A stretch of DNA of 41,201 nucleotides from Desulfobacca sp. 4484_104 (GCA_002049795.1 MUKC01000029.1:1-41201), one strand, 5' to 3'; counted from the stretch's first letter, positions 26,040 to 34,059 are shown. Notes: a model not told the origin generated them from the letters alone. Numbers and translations: made by a program.

Positions 26040-26597
26040 TTAGCACTCATCCGGCTCCATTGTCCGGCGCAGCCGTTCCAACAGGCGAAAATACTTTGAT
26101 TCCACCGTGCCTTGGGGAATTTTTAACCTTTGGCTGATTTCCCGATTTTTAAGACCCTGCAATTTTAACAGGATAATCTCCCGTTCCTGGGGCGGCAGGG
26201 ATAACAGCCAGGCCCGGACGGCATCCCATACTTCAAGCTGATCCGAAAAATCAGCGTTATTGGGCATATTGCCTGCGAACCGGAAATCAGACTTATGATT
26301 GACCGGTGGCCTCCCGCGTTTCTGACCATAGGTCCGCGCCGCATTCAGGATAATGGTCTTATAATAAGCCAAAAACTCATAGATGGTAGTCCCTTTAAAC
26401 TGGGCCAAGCCACCCTTATAGAGCCGGAGCATGATCTCCTGAATCAGATCCTGGATCTCGGTGTCGGAAAATCCGCCCCAGCGATATAGCAAGCCCTTGG
26501 CGACCCGGCCAAAATGGCGATAAAATTCCGCCCAAGCCTGCTGTTCGCCAGCCAGGCAGCCATCTATGATGGCCATCAGGTCTTTAGCGTTATCCAT
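26040..26597 (-). CDS. ECF-type RNA polymerase sigma factor
   Basis: A 185-residue sigma-70-family protein. Region 2 is seen in FSDTEIQDLIQEIMLRLYKG and FLAYYKTIILNAARTYGQKRG; region 4 is LSLPPQEREIILLKLQGL followed by the helix-turn-helix NREISQRLKIPQGTVES and KYFRLLERLRR. Length fits an extracytoplasmic-function sigma factor. The gene is followed on the same strand by a zinc-finger membrane protein, the usual sigma/anti-sigma order, then lpxC. The ATG at 26597 is the only reasonable start, yet GGGGAG touches it with no spacer, so translation may be weak or the site may act differently. Confidence 0.9.
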   Translation of the reverse strand: MDNAKDLMAIIDGCLAGEQQAWAEFYRHFGRVAKGLLYRWGGFSDTEIQDLIQEIMLRLYKGGLAQFKGTTIYEFLAYYKTIILNAARTYGQKRGRPPVNHKSDFRFAGNMPNNADFSDQLEVWDAVRAWLLSLPPQEREIILLKLQGLKNREISQRLKIPQGTVESKYFRLLERLRRTMEPDEC

Positions 26598-26746
26598 CTC
26601 CCCAAGCTCGCGGCTAATTATTTCATATTAGGAATTTTTTCTCGAAAAGGCAAGTTTTCCTAAATCTCGGGAAGAAAAATGTCGCGCCCCTGGTCTTTAA
26701 AGTTAAACAATCTTTTAAGGTTTGTAGACCGGAGGTCAATTTTCTC

Positions 26747-27523
26747 ATGCCAATCCTGGACGCCAGCCACTTACGACGCATAAGCTCCAACCAGGCGATT
26801 CTGATCAGGCAATTGCTGGTCGAAGTTCTGAATAGCCCCCTGAAGCTTGGCCCTAATAGCTCGAACCTGTCGCGGTCTACCCCCGGCCCGGAAACTAAAC
26901 CCTGGAGCGATGCTATCGAACTACAAAACACTTTGGTGGCCGGGGTCTTTTGGGAAGAGATTATCACCATGGTGACCACTCCCCCCTGTGGCTGGCTTTG
27001 CAATCGGATGAAGAAGGCCTTGGTCCAGAAGCTAGGAGGATATATCAGCTTACAGGGATTCTATCAGCTCATGGCCCGGGTAGATCTTCTGACCCCCGAA
27101 TTTTTAAGGGCCTGGACCGCAATGCAACGCTCGGATGAAGAAAATTCTACCCCGAACGGGTATTCCCTTCCAGCCTCAGCCGACCAGCAACCGGAGCAGG
27201 GTGCATTGGACTGCTTAGGTAGAGTTAATCCCGCTGGCGCCGATCAGCCAAACTCTGCCGCAGATGCACCCGCCCCGGAAGGCTCCGGGGTAGATGTTGA
27301 TTTAACCTTCACCGACCTCCAGAATTTCTTTAAGACCTTGGATAACCTGGAGTTTCGTCTGAAAGACTTTGAAGATTTTTTCCAAGTCAATAAAGCCCGG
27401 GCCTTTCTTTACGTCACGGCGCTAATTAAAGAGGGCATCATCTGTCACAATGGCAAAAAGACCGTCGGCGTCCGCTATACTCCGGCCCCTGATTGGGCTG
27501 AATTGCTCAAGGCAGATTTATAG
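26747..27523 (+). CDS. Unknown protein with C-terminal winged-helix-like region
   Basis: A 258-residue soluble protein I do not recognise. The N-terminal 130 residues are mixed helices (LVAGVFWEEIITMV, MKKALVQKLGGYISLQGFYQ). A Pro/Ala/Glu-rich linker covers about 130-185. The last 70 residues (DLQNFFKTLDNLEFRLKDF, then VNKARAFLYVTALIKEGI and a hairpin CHNGKKTVGVRYTP) have the order of a winged helix: helices, then a two-strand wing. The ATG at 26747 has CCGGAGGT ten bases upstream. It is divergent from the ECF sigma gene, with 149 bases between, and converges on pyk. A DNA-binding role is only an inference. Confidence 0.65.
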   Translation: MPILDASHLRRISSNQAILIRQLLVEVLNSPLKLGPNSSNLSRSTPGPETKPWSDAIELQNTLVAGVFWEEIITMVTTPPCGWLCNRMKKALVQKLGGYISLQGFYQLMARVDLLTPEFLRAWTAMQRSDEENSTPNGYSLPASADQQPEQGALDCLGRVNPAGADQPNSAADAPAPEGSGVDVDLTFTDLQNFFKTLDNLEFRLKDFEDFFQVNKARAFLYVTALIKEGIICHNGKKTVGVRYTPAPDWAELLKADL

Positions 27524-27561
27524 TGATAAACTTTGCTTATCTGATTCTAAGCCCACCAAAA

Positions 27562-28992
27562 TCAGGTGATGATATCGGCCTTGATCAGGTTGGTAGTGCC
27601 CCGCGTGCCAATCGGCGTGCCAGCCGTAATGATTACCCGATCCCCTTTGGTCACCCAGTCCAACCGCGCCGCTTCGTCCTTCACCAGGGTAAGCATATAG
27701 TCGGTATTTTTCAGATCTCGACTTAATAGCGGCACCACTCCCCAGGACAGACACAGGCGTCTCCAGGTCTCCATGAAAGGGGTAATACCAATGATCGGCG
27801 TGCGTGGTCGGAAGCGGCTAATCAGTCGGGCGGTGCTGCCGGAGGCGGTAGTAGCCAGAATGGCCTTGGCCTTGAGATCGTCGGCGATTTTGCAGGCCGC
27901 ATAGCTGATCACATCGGAGATATCCTCACCGCAAAATCTAGCCCGGGTAAGCAGCCAGTCCTCGTACGGCAAACTGGCTTCCGTGGCCCGGGCGATGCGA
28001 TCCATAAATTTGACCGCTTCCACGGGATAAAGCCCGACCGCGGTCTCCTCGGAGAGCATCACCGCATCGGTGCCGTCCAGGATCGCATTTGCCACATCAG
28101 TGGCCTCGGCCCGGCTGGGAGTGGGATGGGCGACCATCGAGGCCAGCATCTGGGTGGCGGTAATCACCGGCTTGCCAGCCCGGTTGGCCGCTTCAATAAG
28201 GCGTTTTTGCACCAGCGGAACCCGCTCCAAGGGCGTTTCTACCCCTAAATCTCCTCGCGCCACCATCAGGCCATCGGCTACGGCCAGGATTTCTTCCAGA
28301 TTTTCTAAAGCCTTGAGTTTTTCTATCTTGGCGATGACCGGCGTGTCGCAGCCGTAATTTTTAATTAGCCGTTTAATCTCTTCAATATCTTGACGAGTCC
28401 GGACATAAGACAGGGCGATGAGATCCACCCCGTTTTCCAGACCAAAGCGCAGGTCCTCCCGGTCTTTAGGGGTCAACGCCGAAATCGGCAAACCCAAGGA
28501 GGGCAAATTAATCCCTTTATGGGAACTGAGGCTACCCCCCACTATCACTTGACAGATGAGGTCAGTGTCGGTTTTGCTCTTGACCTGTAATTGGATACTG
28601 CCATCGGCCAGCAAGATGGTAGCTCCTACCGGCACCGCCCTAATCAATTCGGGGTAGTTAACCGACCCCTGCAGTTGATCACCGGTGATCGGGCGATTGG
28701 TCAGGGTAAAGTCCTGGCCAGGGGGCAAATTGACACGTTCGGGGGAAAATTCCCCCAAGCGAATCTTGGGTCCGCCCAGATCTTGTAAAATTGCCACCGG
28801 TTTTCCCTGGGTTTGAGACGTCTGGCGCACCTGGCTGATCCACTGGTAGTGCGTTTCGTGATTACCATGAGAAAAATTAAGCCGGGCCACATCCATGCCG
28901 GATTTGATCAGGCGAGGGAGAATCTCCCCGCTACAGGCCGGTCCTAATGTGCACACAATCTTGGTACGTCGTAGGGTCTGCAAATCTAACAT
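27562..28992 (-). CDS. pyk: Pyruvate kinase
   Basis: A 476-residue pyruvate kinase, making pyruvate and ATP from phosphoenolpyruvate and ADP at the end of glycolysis. Seen in order: RTKIVCTLGPACS, MDVARLNFSHG, the B domain around residues 70-170, VIAKIEKLKALENLEEI with the catalytic lysine, MVARGDLGVETP, ITATQMLASM and the TDAVMLSEETAVGLYP block. The C-terminal domain ends in a RGTTNLIKADIIT strand as usual. The ATG at 28992 has AAGGTG five bases upstream; a GTG one codon earlier is also open. The long AT-rich region before it should hold its promoter. Confidence 0.97.
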   Translation of the reverse strand: MLDLQTLRRTKIVCTLGPACSGEILPRLIKSGMDVARLNFSHGNHETHYQWISQVRQTSQTQGKPVAILQDLGGPKIRLGEFSPERVNLPPGQDFTLTNRPITGDQLQGSVNYPELIRAVPVGATILLADGSIQLQVKSKTDTDLICQVIVGGSLSSHKGINLPSLGLPISALTPKDREDLRFGLENGVDLIALSYVRTRQDIEEIKRLIKNYGCDTPVIAKIEKLKALENLEEILAVADGLMVARGDLGVETPLERVPLVQKRLIEAANRAGKPVITATQMLASMVAHPTPSRAEATDVANAILDGTDAVMLSEETAVGLYPVEAVKFMDRIARATEASLPYEDWLLTRARFCGEDISDVISYAACKIADDLKAKAILATTASGSTARLISRFRPRTPIIGITPFMETWRRLCLSWGVVPLLSRDLKNTDYMLTLVKDEAARLDWVTKGDRVIITAGTPIGTRGTTNLIKADIIT

Positions 28993-29318
28993 CACTACAC
29001 CTTCATTTTTTTGACCTGGTGTAAGCCAAATTTGACAAAATATTTATCTTAGGAAATTAAATAGGTTATATCATCATCATTTTTTTTGCTAGTTTTTTAT
29101 AACCCCACCGGGGGCCAAAAGCTACATTTTTAACAAAAATCAAATATAACCATATTGCATTCGGCAACATAATATATTATTTTATCAGATAATAAAGCAT
29201 ATCATAAAATTTTTGGACTCGATAACCTCTCTCCCAGCTAGTGATTATTAAAAATTTATTAACAAAAGTTAACCATCAATTTCTGGCAAACTACTCTGCC
29301 ATCAGGGAGGCAAACTCC

Positions 29319-29390
29319 ATGAGTTCAAGGTTTATCGTTAAAAATGGTATAATAATTGCATATGGTAAGTTTAAATTTCTTTTTCAATAA
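29319..29390 (+). CDS. Possible 23-residue leader peptide before the FmdB-like gene
   Basis: An ATG at 29319 is preceded by GGGAGG with eight bases spacing, a better ribosome site than most genes here. It codes for a 23-residue basic, hydrophobic peptide (MSSRFIVKNGIIIAYGKFKF and three more) and stops 13 bases before the next ATG. The length, position and lack of family suggest a leader ORF or a chance frame. Confidence 0.3.
   Translation: MSSRFIVKNGIIIAYGKFKFLFQ
29348..29353 (+). promoter_or_regulatory. Candidate -10 box (TATAAT)
   Basis: A perfect TATAAT 50 bases upstream of the FmdB-like ATG. At 17-18 bases upstream only TTCAAG-like sequence is found, so the -35 is weak. If used, transcription would start inside the possible leader ORF, so the two calls compete. 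Confidence 0.35.
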
Positions 29391-29403
29391 GGGGGTGAAA
29401 TAA

Positions 29404-29595
29404 ATGCCAGCCTATGAATATCAGTGTATCAATTGTCTCACCAAAGAGGTGCGGTTCGGCGGGGTTGATGATAAGACAGCCATCTGTATGGAATGTGGCC
29501 ATCTGATGTTGCGAGTGGACGTAGATGTTTTCCGGCCCTACTTTGATAAGCAGGAAAAGGAAGCCGAGGTCCGGAAAAACACCAATGTGGCCTGA
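29404..29595 (+). CDS. FmdB-type zinc-ribbon protein
   Basis: A 63-residue protein with the FmdB/CxxC-CxxC regulatory-protein fold: MPAYEYQCINC at the start and CMECGH about residue 30, two cysteine pairs that can bind one zinc. After the ribbon the tail is charged (FDKQEKEAEVRKN). The family is associated with regulation of formamide/acetamide genes and with small ribosome- or RNA-linked roles, but no function is established for most members. AGGGGGTG lies six bases before the ATG. Confidence 0.8.
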   Translation: MPAYEYQCINCLTKEVRFGGVDDKTAICMECGHLMLRVDVDVFRPYFDKQEKEAEVRKNTNVA

Positions 29596-29842
29596 CTAGC
29601 TCGCCGGCTTATTGAGCCGTAAGGGTTCCTGAGGGATAGGGGGAAAAGTTAGCGCCGGGAACTCTTATAGAGAAAAGAGCGACACGCGGGTGCGCGTCTC
29701 TTCCTGATAAATTATCTTTTGATACAATAAGTTAGCATAAAGGTGGGGATCGCTCGGTCGATTTCGAGCGGACAGGAATGTACTTATCAACCGCAAAGGC
29801 ACTAACTAGCGGGGTTATGGTCTTTGAATCAATCCTTAAGGG
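29596..29842. other. Intergenic region with two hairpins
   Basis: Between the FmdB-like gene and the DUF523 stop. An imperfect stem near 29675-29703 pairs GACACGC with GCGCGTC flanked by AGAG/CTCT, and CGCTCG (29751-29756) pairs with CGAGCG (29765-29770). A promoter-like pair TTCCTG (29701) and TACAAT (29723) with a 16-base spacer lies between. This could be a terminator-like end of the FmdB gene or a small RNA; nothing further supports the latter. Confidence 0.35.
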
Positions 29843-30274
29843 TTAGCGACCATCGGCCTCGGCGGGGATTACTTGATATCCCGCCTGGACCAGTAATGCC
29901 GCCCAGACGCCGATGACGCCATTGGTATCTCCGGGTTGACTCCAGCCACAAGAGGGGCTGCGGCTCTTAAGATAACAGACGGATGTCGCTAGGGAACGAA
30001 CCAGATCCAGGCCGCGCTGCGCTCCCTGGAGAAATTGATCGGTAACATCCTGTTCCTGGTGGTTTATCAACCGGGCCCGGCCAGCCAAGACGTCAAAGCC
30101 GTTTCCACCGACTATTTCGGCCGGAGGGCGTGGGATAGGCAGCCCTCCCAAGACTTCCGGGCAGAGCGCCAGAAATGGAGTCTGGCGTAAGTGCTGGACC
30201 AGGGCCGAGGACCGGCAATGACCGCCATTATAACGGCAAGGGATGCCGATCAGACAGGCGCTGACGACGATCAC
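29843..30274 (-). CDS. DUF523-family protein
   Basis: A 143-residue cytosolic protein of the DUF523 family. Diagnostic blocks are VSACLIGIPCRYNGGHC at the start, LALCPEVLGGLPIPRPPAEI, DVTDQFLQGAQ and the LKSRSPSCGW near residue 100. The conserved cysteines suggest metal or iron-sulfur binding; no function is established. It starts only seven bases after the purM stop on the same strand, so both are probably cotranscribed. Length is slightly short but all family blocks are there. Confidence 0.9.
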   Translation of the reverse strand: MIVVSACLIGIPCRYNGGHCRSSALVQHLRQTPFLALCPEVLGGLPIPRPPAEIVGGNGFDVLAGRARLINHQEQDVTDQFLQGAQRGLDLVRSLATSVCYLKSRSPSCGWSQPGDTNGVIGVWAALLVQAGYQVIPAEADGR

Positions 30275-30281
30275 TGACAGT

Positions 30282-31334
30282 TTATAACTCTTTAGGGTAA
30301 ATTAGGGGTGGGTCATCGGGGTTACGGGACACTACCTCGCCGATTACCAGAGCCTGCTCATTAACCGCCTGCAGGCGGTGCAAGACCTCGTTCACTAATT
30401 CTTCGGCTACCACCACTACCATACCAATGCCATTGTTGAAGGTCCGCCACATTTCGGTTTCGGGGATATTGCCGCGTTGTTGAATAAGGTCGAAAATGGC
30501 CGGTCTGGTCCAATATTGGCGATGAACTACGGCCTGGCAGGATCTCGGCAAAATTCGGGGAATATTTTCCGTCAAGCCGCCGCCGGTAATATGAGCCAGG
30601 CCGGCAATGCGAAAATCCCGAAGGAGATTCAGGATGGTTTCGACATAAATCCTTGTCGGTTTTAGGAGTTCCAGGCCCAATGGTCCTCCCAGTTCCGGGA
30701 CCTCGTCCCAGACGGTAAATTGGCCCGCTTCCAACAAGACCTTACGGACCAATGAAAAACCGTTGGCGTGCAAGCCATTGGAAGCAATGCCAATCAAGCG
30801 ATGGCCGACGGCAATCTCAGAGCCATCGAGAAGGCGGTCCCGATCTACTACTCCGACGACAAATCCGGCCAGATCATAATCCTGCTCCTGATAGATGCCG
30901 GGCATTTCCGCGGTTTCACCGCCGATCAGGGCACAACGAGCCTGCAGGCAACCATCGGTGATGCCTCTGATGATCTGGGTGGCCACCTCTGGGTGAAGCT
31001 GGCCCATAGCCAGATAATCCAAAAAAAACAGCGGCGTCGCCCCATGGACAATGATGTCATTGACACACATGGCCACCAGATCTATTCCGATGGTATCATG
31101 CTTGTTCATCAGGGTAGCAATCTTTAGTTTGGTGCCGACCCCGTCGGTGGCCGAAACCAAGATCGGATGCTGATATTTTTCCCGATTCAGATGAAAAAAG
31201 CCGCCAAACCTCCCGAGATCACCCATAACCCCGGTCCGATAGGTGGATTTGACCAGATCTTTGATGCCCTTTAGAAAGGCATCGGCCTTATCAATATCGA
31301 CCCCGGCTTTACTATAGGTCATAGCCTCAGTCAT
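30282..31334 (-). CDS. purM: Phosphoribosylformylglycinamidine cyclo-ligase
   Basis: PurM (AIR synthetase) closes the imidazole ring using ATP in purine synthesis. The 350-residue protein opens MTEAMTYSKAGVDIDKAD and shows VSATDGVGTKLKIA, DLVAMCVNDIIVHGATPLFF, the GGETAEMPG loop, IGIASNGLHANGFSLVRK and ITGGGLTENIPRILP, all typical. Length is standard. The frame is open 15 residues further, but the ATG at 31334 has GGGAG six bases upstream and begins where the family begins. DUF523 follows immediately. Confidence 0.97.
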   Translation of the reverse strand: MTEAMTYSKAGVDIDKADAFLKGIKDLVKSTYRTGVMGDLGRFGGFFHLNREKYQHPILVSATDGVGTKLKIATLMNKHDTIGIDLVAMCVNDIIVHGATPLFFLDYLAMGQLHPEVATQIIRGITDGCLQARCALIGGETAEMPGIYQEQDYDLAGFVVGVVDRDRLLDGSEIAVGHRLIGIASNGLHANGFSLVRKVLLEAGQFTVWDEVPELGGPLGLELLKPTRIYVETILNLLRDFRIAGLAHITGGGLTENIPRILPRSCQAVVHRQYWTRPAIFDLIQQRGNIPETEMWRTFNNGIGMVVVVAEELVNEVLHRLQAVNEQALVIGEVVSRNPDDPPLIYPKEL

Positions 31335-31434
31335 TGTTAACTCCCGCCTCACCCTCACGTTCCTTATTGCCCAGGCCACACCGTCCCTTTGCTCTAATTC
31401 TGATATTCCCGCGTGGTCATAAACTCAGATTTGC

Positions 31435-31851
31435 TTAAGTAGTGTTGCGTTCCAGAGGCTGTATAGCCTTCCCCTGACATTGAGGACAGAGAGGCGGTGG
31501 GGTTTCACCGGCAGGAGTAATCCAGGTATGAGCGCAGGTCTGACAATAAAATCGCTCTTTGGCAATTTGGTATTCACCACCCTCAATCTTGATGGCTTTG
31601 CCATGGACCAAGGCGTCAGCTATCGCCTGATGCGCTCGGGCCAGCATCCGGGTCACCGTTGGTCGGGAAACGTTCAATCCCTGGGCCACATCCTCCTGAT
31701 TCATGCCCAAATAATCTGCCAGCCGCAAGGCCTCCAGTTCATCCACACTAACTACCACCTGTTCCAAGCCCCGGAGTGGAATATCCTTTGGCTTGAAAAA
31801 GGTGACATTCGGTTCGCTCTCTACCCAGCGGGATTTTCTCGGTCGGGCCAT
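31435..31851 (-). CDS. UPF0251 (DUF134) DNA-binding protein with C-terminal zinc ribbon
   Basis: A 138-residue protein starting MARPRK, as UPF0251 members do. A sigma-70-region-4-like helix-turn-helix lies at about residues 40-75 (VDELEALRLADYLGMNQEDV, then GLNVSRPTVTRMLARA). A zinc ribbon follows (FYCQTC ... PPPLCPQC). The family is thought to be regulatory. A perfect 11-base-pair palindrome 28 bases before the start codon is a good candidate for its own operator. The gene is upstream of purM on the same strand and divergent from the PNP gene. Confidence 0.88.
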   Translation of the reverse strand: MARPRKSRWVESEPNVTFFKPKDIPLRGLEQVVVSVDELEALRLADYLGMNQEDVAQGLNVSRPTVTRMLARAHQAIADALVHGKAIKIEGGEYQIAKERFYCQTCAHTWITPAGETPPPLCPQCQGKAIQPLERNTT

Positions 31852-32177
31852 GATCTTGGTTCTCTATATAAGTCTTGGGGTTGATAAGCAAAAGCTTATC
31901 AACCGATTGAAAAATTTATTAAAACAACAACTTTCCCTAAATTCCTCAGAACCCTTCGGCTTCCATTCCGGTGCTTCGTCCGAACTAGCTGGGACGCGGC
32001 CCCCTTGATAAAAAGATTGACAGCCGAAGGAAGGCACTTTATTTATTTCTAAATTAACAAATTTTTTGGCATTTGCCCAGAAGTTTTTCTTGGTCGCAAC
32101 ATCAGAATTATTTTAAATAGTTCCATTTTAAGCTAGCCTTTGAGACCGCTTAACTTCGGCCGCAGGGAGGGAAAATT
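31852..32177. other. Divergent intergenic region between UPF0251 and the PNP gene
   Basis: 326 bases between two divergently transcribed genes, so it must hold both promoters. Besides the palindrome at 31879-31904 I see a TTGACA-like ATTGACAG near 32017 and a run of AT-rich sequence to 32125. No riboswitch is recognised. Confidence 0.5.
31879..31904. promoter_or_regulatory. Perfect palindrome, candidate operator of the UPF0251 regulator
   Basis: GGTTGATAAGC and GCTTATCAACC are perfect inverted 11-mers separated by AAAA. The site lies in a divergent promoter region, 28 bases before the UPF0251 start and about 270 bases before PNP. No T run follows on the coding side that would make it a terminator of a known gene. 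One arm recurs almost exactly at 29782-29792 (ACTTATCAACC). Confidence 0.6.
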
Positions 32178-33029
32178 TTGGATCTCGTAGAGTCAATGAC
32201 GCGTTATCGGCAACAGGTTGACGAAAGTGCGGCGTTCTTGCAGCCGCGCCTGGGGGGCCGGCCCCAGGTGGGGATTATTCTGGGCACTGGTTATAGCGGC
32301 TTGGCCCAACATCTGAACGTTGCGCAGAGCCTGTCTTATGCCGAAATTCCCCACTTTCCCCGCCCTACCGGTCCTAGCCACGCCGGCTCACTCATCAGCG
32401 GCAGTTTGGGTGGCAAAGCAGTATTAGTGTTGCAGGGGCGCGTTCACGCCTATGAAGGATATGCTTTAACCCAGGTAACCTTTCCGGTGCGGGTCATGGC
32501 CGCGCTGGGCCTGAAGTTGATCATCATAACCAATGCCGCCGGCGGTCTCAACCCGCTGTTTCGGCCCGGGGATCTGATGCTGATCAGCGATCATATCAAT
32601 CTTTTAGGCGATAATCCGCTGGTCGGTTATAATGTGGATGACTGGGGGCTGCGATTTCCGGATTGCAGCGCGGTCTATGACCGGCGGTTACGGGAATTGG
32701 CGGAACAGGTTGCTCTGCAGCTCGGCTTGCGGCTGCGACAGGGAGTATATGTAGCAGTTAAAGGGCCCAGTCTGGAAACCCCGGCCGAAACCCGGTTTTT
32801 ACGACTTATCGGCGCTGACGCGGTGGGGATGTCGAGTGTTCCTGAGGCGATCGTCGCCCTGCATGCCGGGATGCGCATTTTAGGACTGTCGGTGATCGCC
32901 AATGTTAATCTACCCGACGCCATGGCCGCGATTGAGATTAGCGAAGTTATCCGAGTGGTTCAGCAGGCGGAGCCACCTTTGGTCCGCCTCCTGGTTGGCT
33001 TGCTGGAGCAAATAGCCACAGATTATTAA
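32178..33029 (+). CDS. Purine nucleoside phosphorylase, trimeric type
   Basis: A 283-residue class I nucleoside phosphorylase that splits inosine or guanosine (or methylthioadenosine) with phosphate. Seen: GIILGTGYSGLA at the phosphate loop, HAGSLISGSL, LQGRVHAYEGY, ITNAAGGLNPLFRPGDLM, the base/ribose block GPSLETPAETRFLRLIGADA and VGMSSVPEAIVALHAGMRI. The start is a TTG at 32178, supported by AGGGAGGG six bases before it. The Asn/Asp that sets base preference falls in IANVNLP; I cannot assign the substrate with confidence. It is not in an operon with the purine synthesis genes. Confidence 0.93.
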   Translation: MDLVESMTRYRQQVDESAAFLQPRLGGRPQVGIILGTGYSGLAQHLNVAQSLSYAEIPHFPRPTGPSHAGSLISGSLGGKAVLVLQGRVHAYEGYALTQVTFPVRVMAALGLKLIIITNAAGGLNPLFRPGDLMLISDHINLLGDNPLVGYNVDDWGLRFPDCSAVYDRRLRELAEQVALQLGLRLRQGVYVAVKGPSLETPAETRFLRLIGADAVGMSSVPEAIVALHAGMRILGLSVIANVNLPDAMAAIEISEVIRVVQQAEPPLVRLLVGLLEQIATDY

Positions 33030-33193
33030 TCTGAATAATGAAGGTAATGCTTGGCCAGGAATTTAATGGAGGTATAAATGGCGCCGACTGTAACAGGTCG
33101 CCGCCTGCCAGCCTGCCCCACCGGGCCTAACGTTATTAGCCCACCAAAAATCTATGGGTATATAAAGCCCCCAACTGCCGGTCAATCATTAGC

Positions 33194-33574
33194 TTACTCG
33201 GCTTCAGCGGCCGCTTTTTTCTTCTTGCGGGTCCGCTTTTTCTTCTTCGGCTCTTTTTCAGGTTTCTCGGCCGCCTCATTAACTTCCGCTGCCTTGTCGC
33301 TAGCCGCGGCTTCGGTCTTCTCCTTTGCCGCGGGAGGGGCCTCGGGAGCAGGGGCCTCTGGTTCTGGAGTTGCCGCGGCTAACTCGACCGCGGCTTCGGG
33401 CTCAGGACTAACCTTCTGTTCCGGGGCGGCCGCGGTTACCTCTTCTAGTTTCCCCAGAAAATAACGACGTTGCTCTGGTGGCAGGTCTTTAAGATGGGCC
33501 CCGCATTGGGGGCAGGTTTGGAATTGCATCAGTACCTTAGCCTGGCATTGTGGGCAGATCAAAAAAAGCCCCAT
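33194..33574 (-). CDS. Zinc-ribbon protein with acidic linker and Lys-rich tail
   Basis: A 126-residue protein. The first 25 residues are a zinc ribbon (ICPQCQAKV ... CPQCGAHL). A Glu/Ala/Pro low-complexity middle covers about 45-105, and the tail is strongly basic (KKKKRTRKKKK) before AAAEAE. The ATG at 33574 has GGAG seven bases upstream. Basic tails and zinc ribbons suggest binding to nucleic acid; I do not recognise the family. A plus-strand frame across the same bases (33078-33464) looks like a shadow. Confidence 0.65.
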   Translation of the reverse strand: MGLFLICPQCQAKVLMQFQTCPQCGAHLKDLPPEQRRYFLGKLEEVTAAAPEQKVSPEPEAAVELAAATPEPEAPAPEAPPAAKEKTEAAASDKAAEVNEAAEKPEKEPKKKKRTRKKKKAAAEAE

Positions 33575-33946
33575 AATGATTCTCCTTTATAACTCCCGGG
33601 TCTGATTAACTTTATACCAATAGCAGAGATAAAGTCATTTTTCAAGTCTTTTTCTGCGAAAAATTTCACATTTTTACTTTTTGGTAAAAAATCATCCATA
33701 GTATAACTCTATGGCCCTACGGCTTTAAAGGGCTCGATGGTCCGTAAAAAATTTTTGGTCCTGCGGCTTCATAGTCGGCAATAATCACTTAGATGATTAA
33801 CCTTAATATTTTCAATCCTTAATATACTGGATAACCTAACTTGAAAAAGAGCGGCATTAAAATTTTTTACCAATTGTAGGACCTGTTATCATTTTGAGAA
33901 TGAATATAATTAGGTTCTGGCTTTTCTCTCAAAAAGAGAAACAGCA

Positions 33947-33975
33947 GGCGGAAAAATTCTCCGCTCATTTCCGCC
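33947..33975. promoter_or_regulatory. Inverted repeat, candidate activator site
   Basis: GGCGGAAA (33947-33954) and TTTCCGCC (33968-33975) are perfect inverted 8-mers with 13 bases between, about 70 bases before the -24 element of the sigma-54-type promoter. That spacing suits an enhancer-binding protein. A second inverted repeat lies just upstream at 33923-33941. Confidence 0.45.
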
Positions 33976-34043
33976 GGGGCTGCACCGTGACATTAAATTA
34001 TAATATTTACCTATAGTTATATAATATTAAAAACTACGCCAGT

Positions 34044-34059
34044 TGGCAAGGCTTTTGCA
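34044..34059 (+). promoter_or_regulatory. Candidate sigma-54 promoter (-24/-12)
   Basis: TGGCAAGGCTTTTGCA matches the consensus TGGCACG-RNNN-TTGCW at all but one defined position, with GG and GC exactly 10 bases apart. A start about 12 bases after the GC would leave a leader of some 85 bases before the glycosyltransferase ATG. Confidence 0.65.

Larger units (their letters stand above)
28996..29403. other. Long AT-rich intergenic region between pyk and the FmdB-like gene
   Basis: About 400 bases separating two divergent genes. It contains a CCCC-acc-GGGG mini-hairpin near 29102-29112, a short perfect repeat GTTAAC-type sequence near 29262-29272, a strong GGGAGG Shine-Dalgarno with a 23-codon ORF (29319-29390) and a TATAAT at 29348-29353. 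I recognise no riboswitch. Promoters for both flanking genes must lie here. Confidence 0.55.

Noticed and set aside
29778-29846. 22-codon ORF running into the DUF523 stop region
   Set aside because: The Shine-Dalgarno-like AGGA touches the ATG and the frame has no support; likely chance.
33078-33464. Plus-strand ORF with a good GGAGG ribosome site after the PNP gene
   Set aside because: Most of it is antisense to the zinc-ribbon gene's low-complexity and Lys-rich part (giving Ser/Ala and Phe runs), and no protein family is recognised. A lost 5' piece of a real gene cannot be fully excluded.
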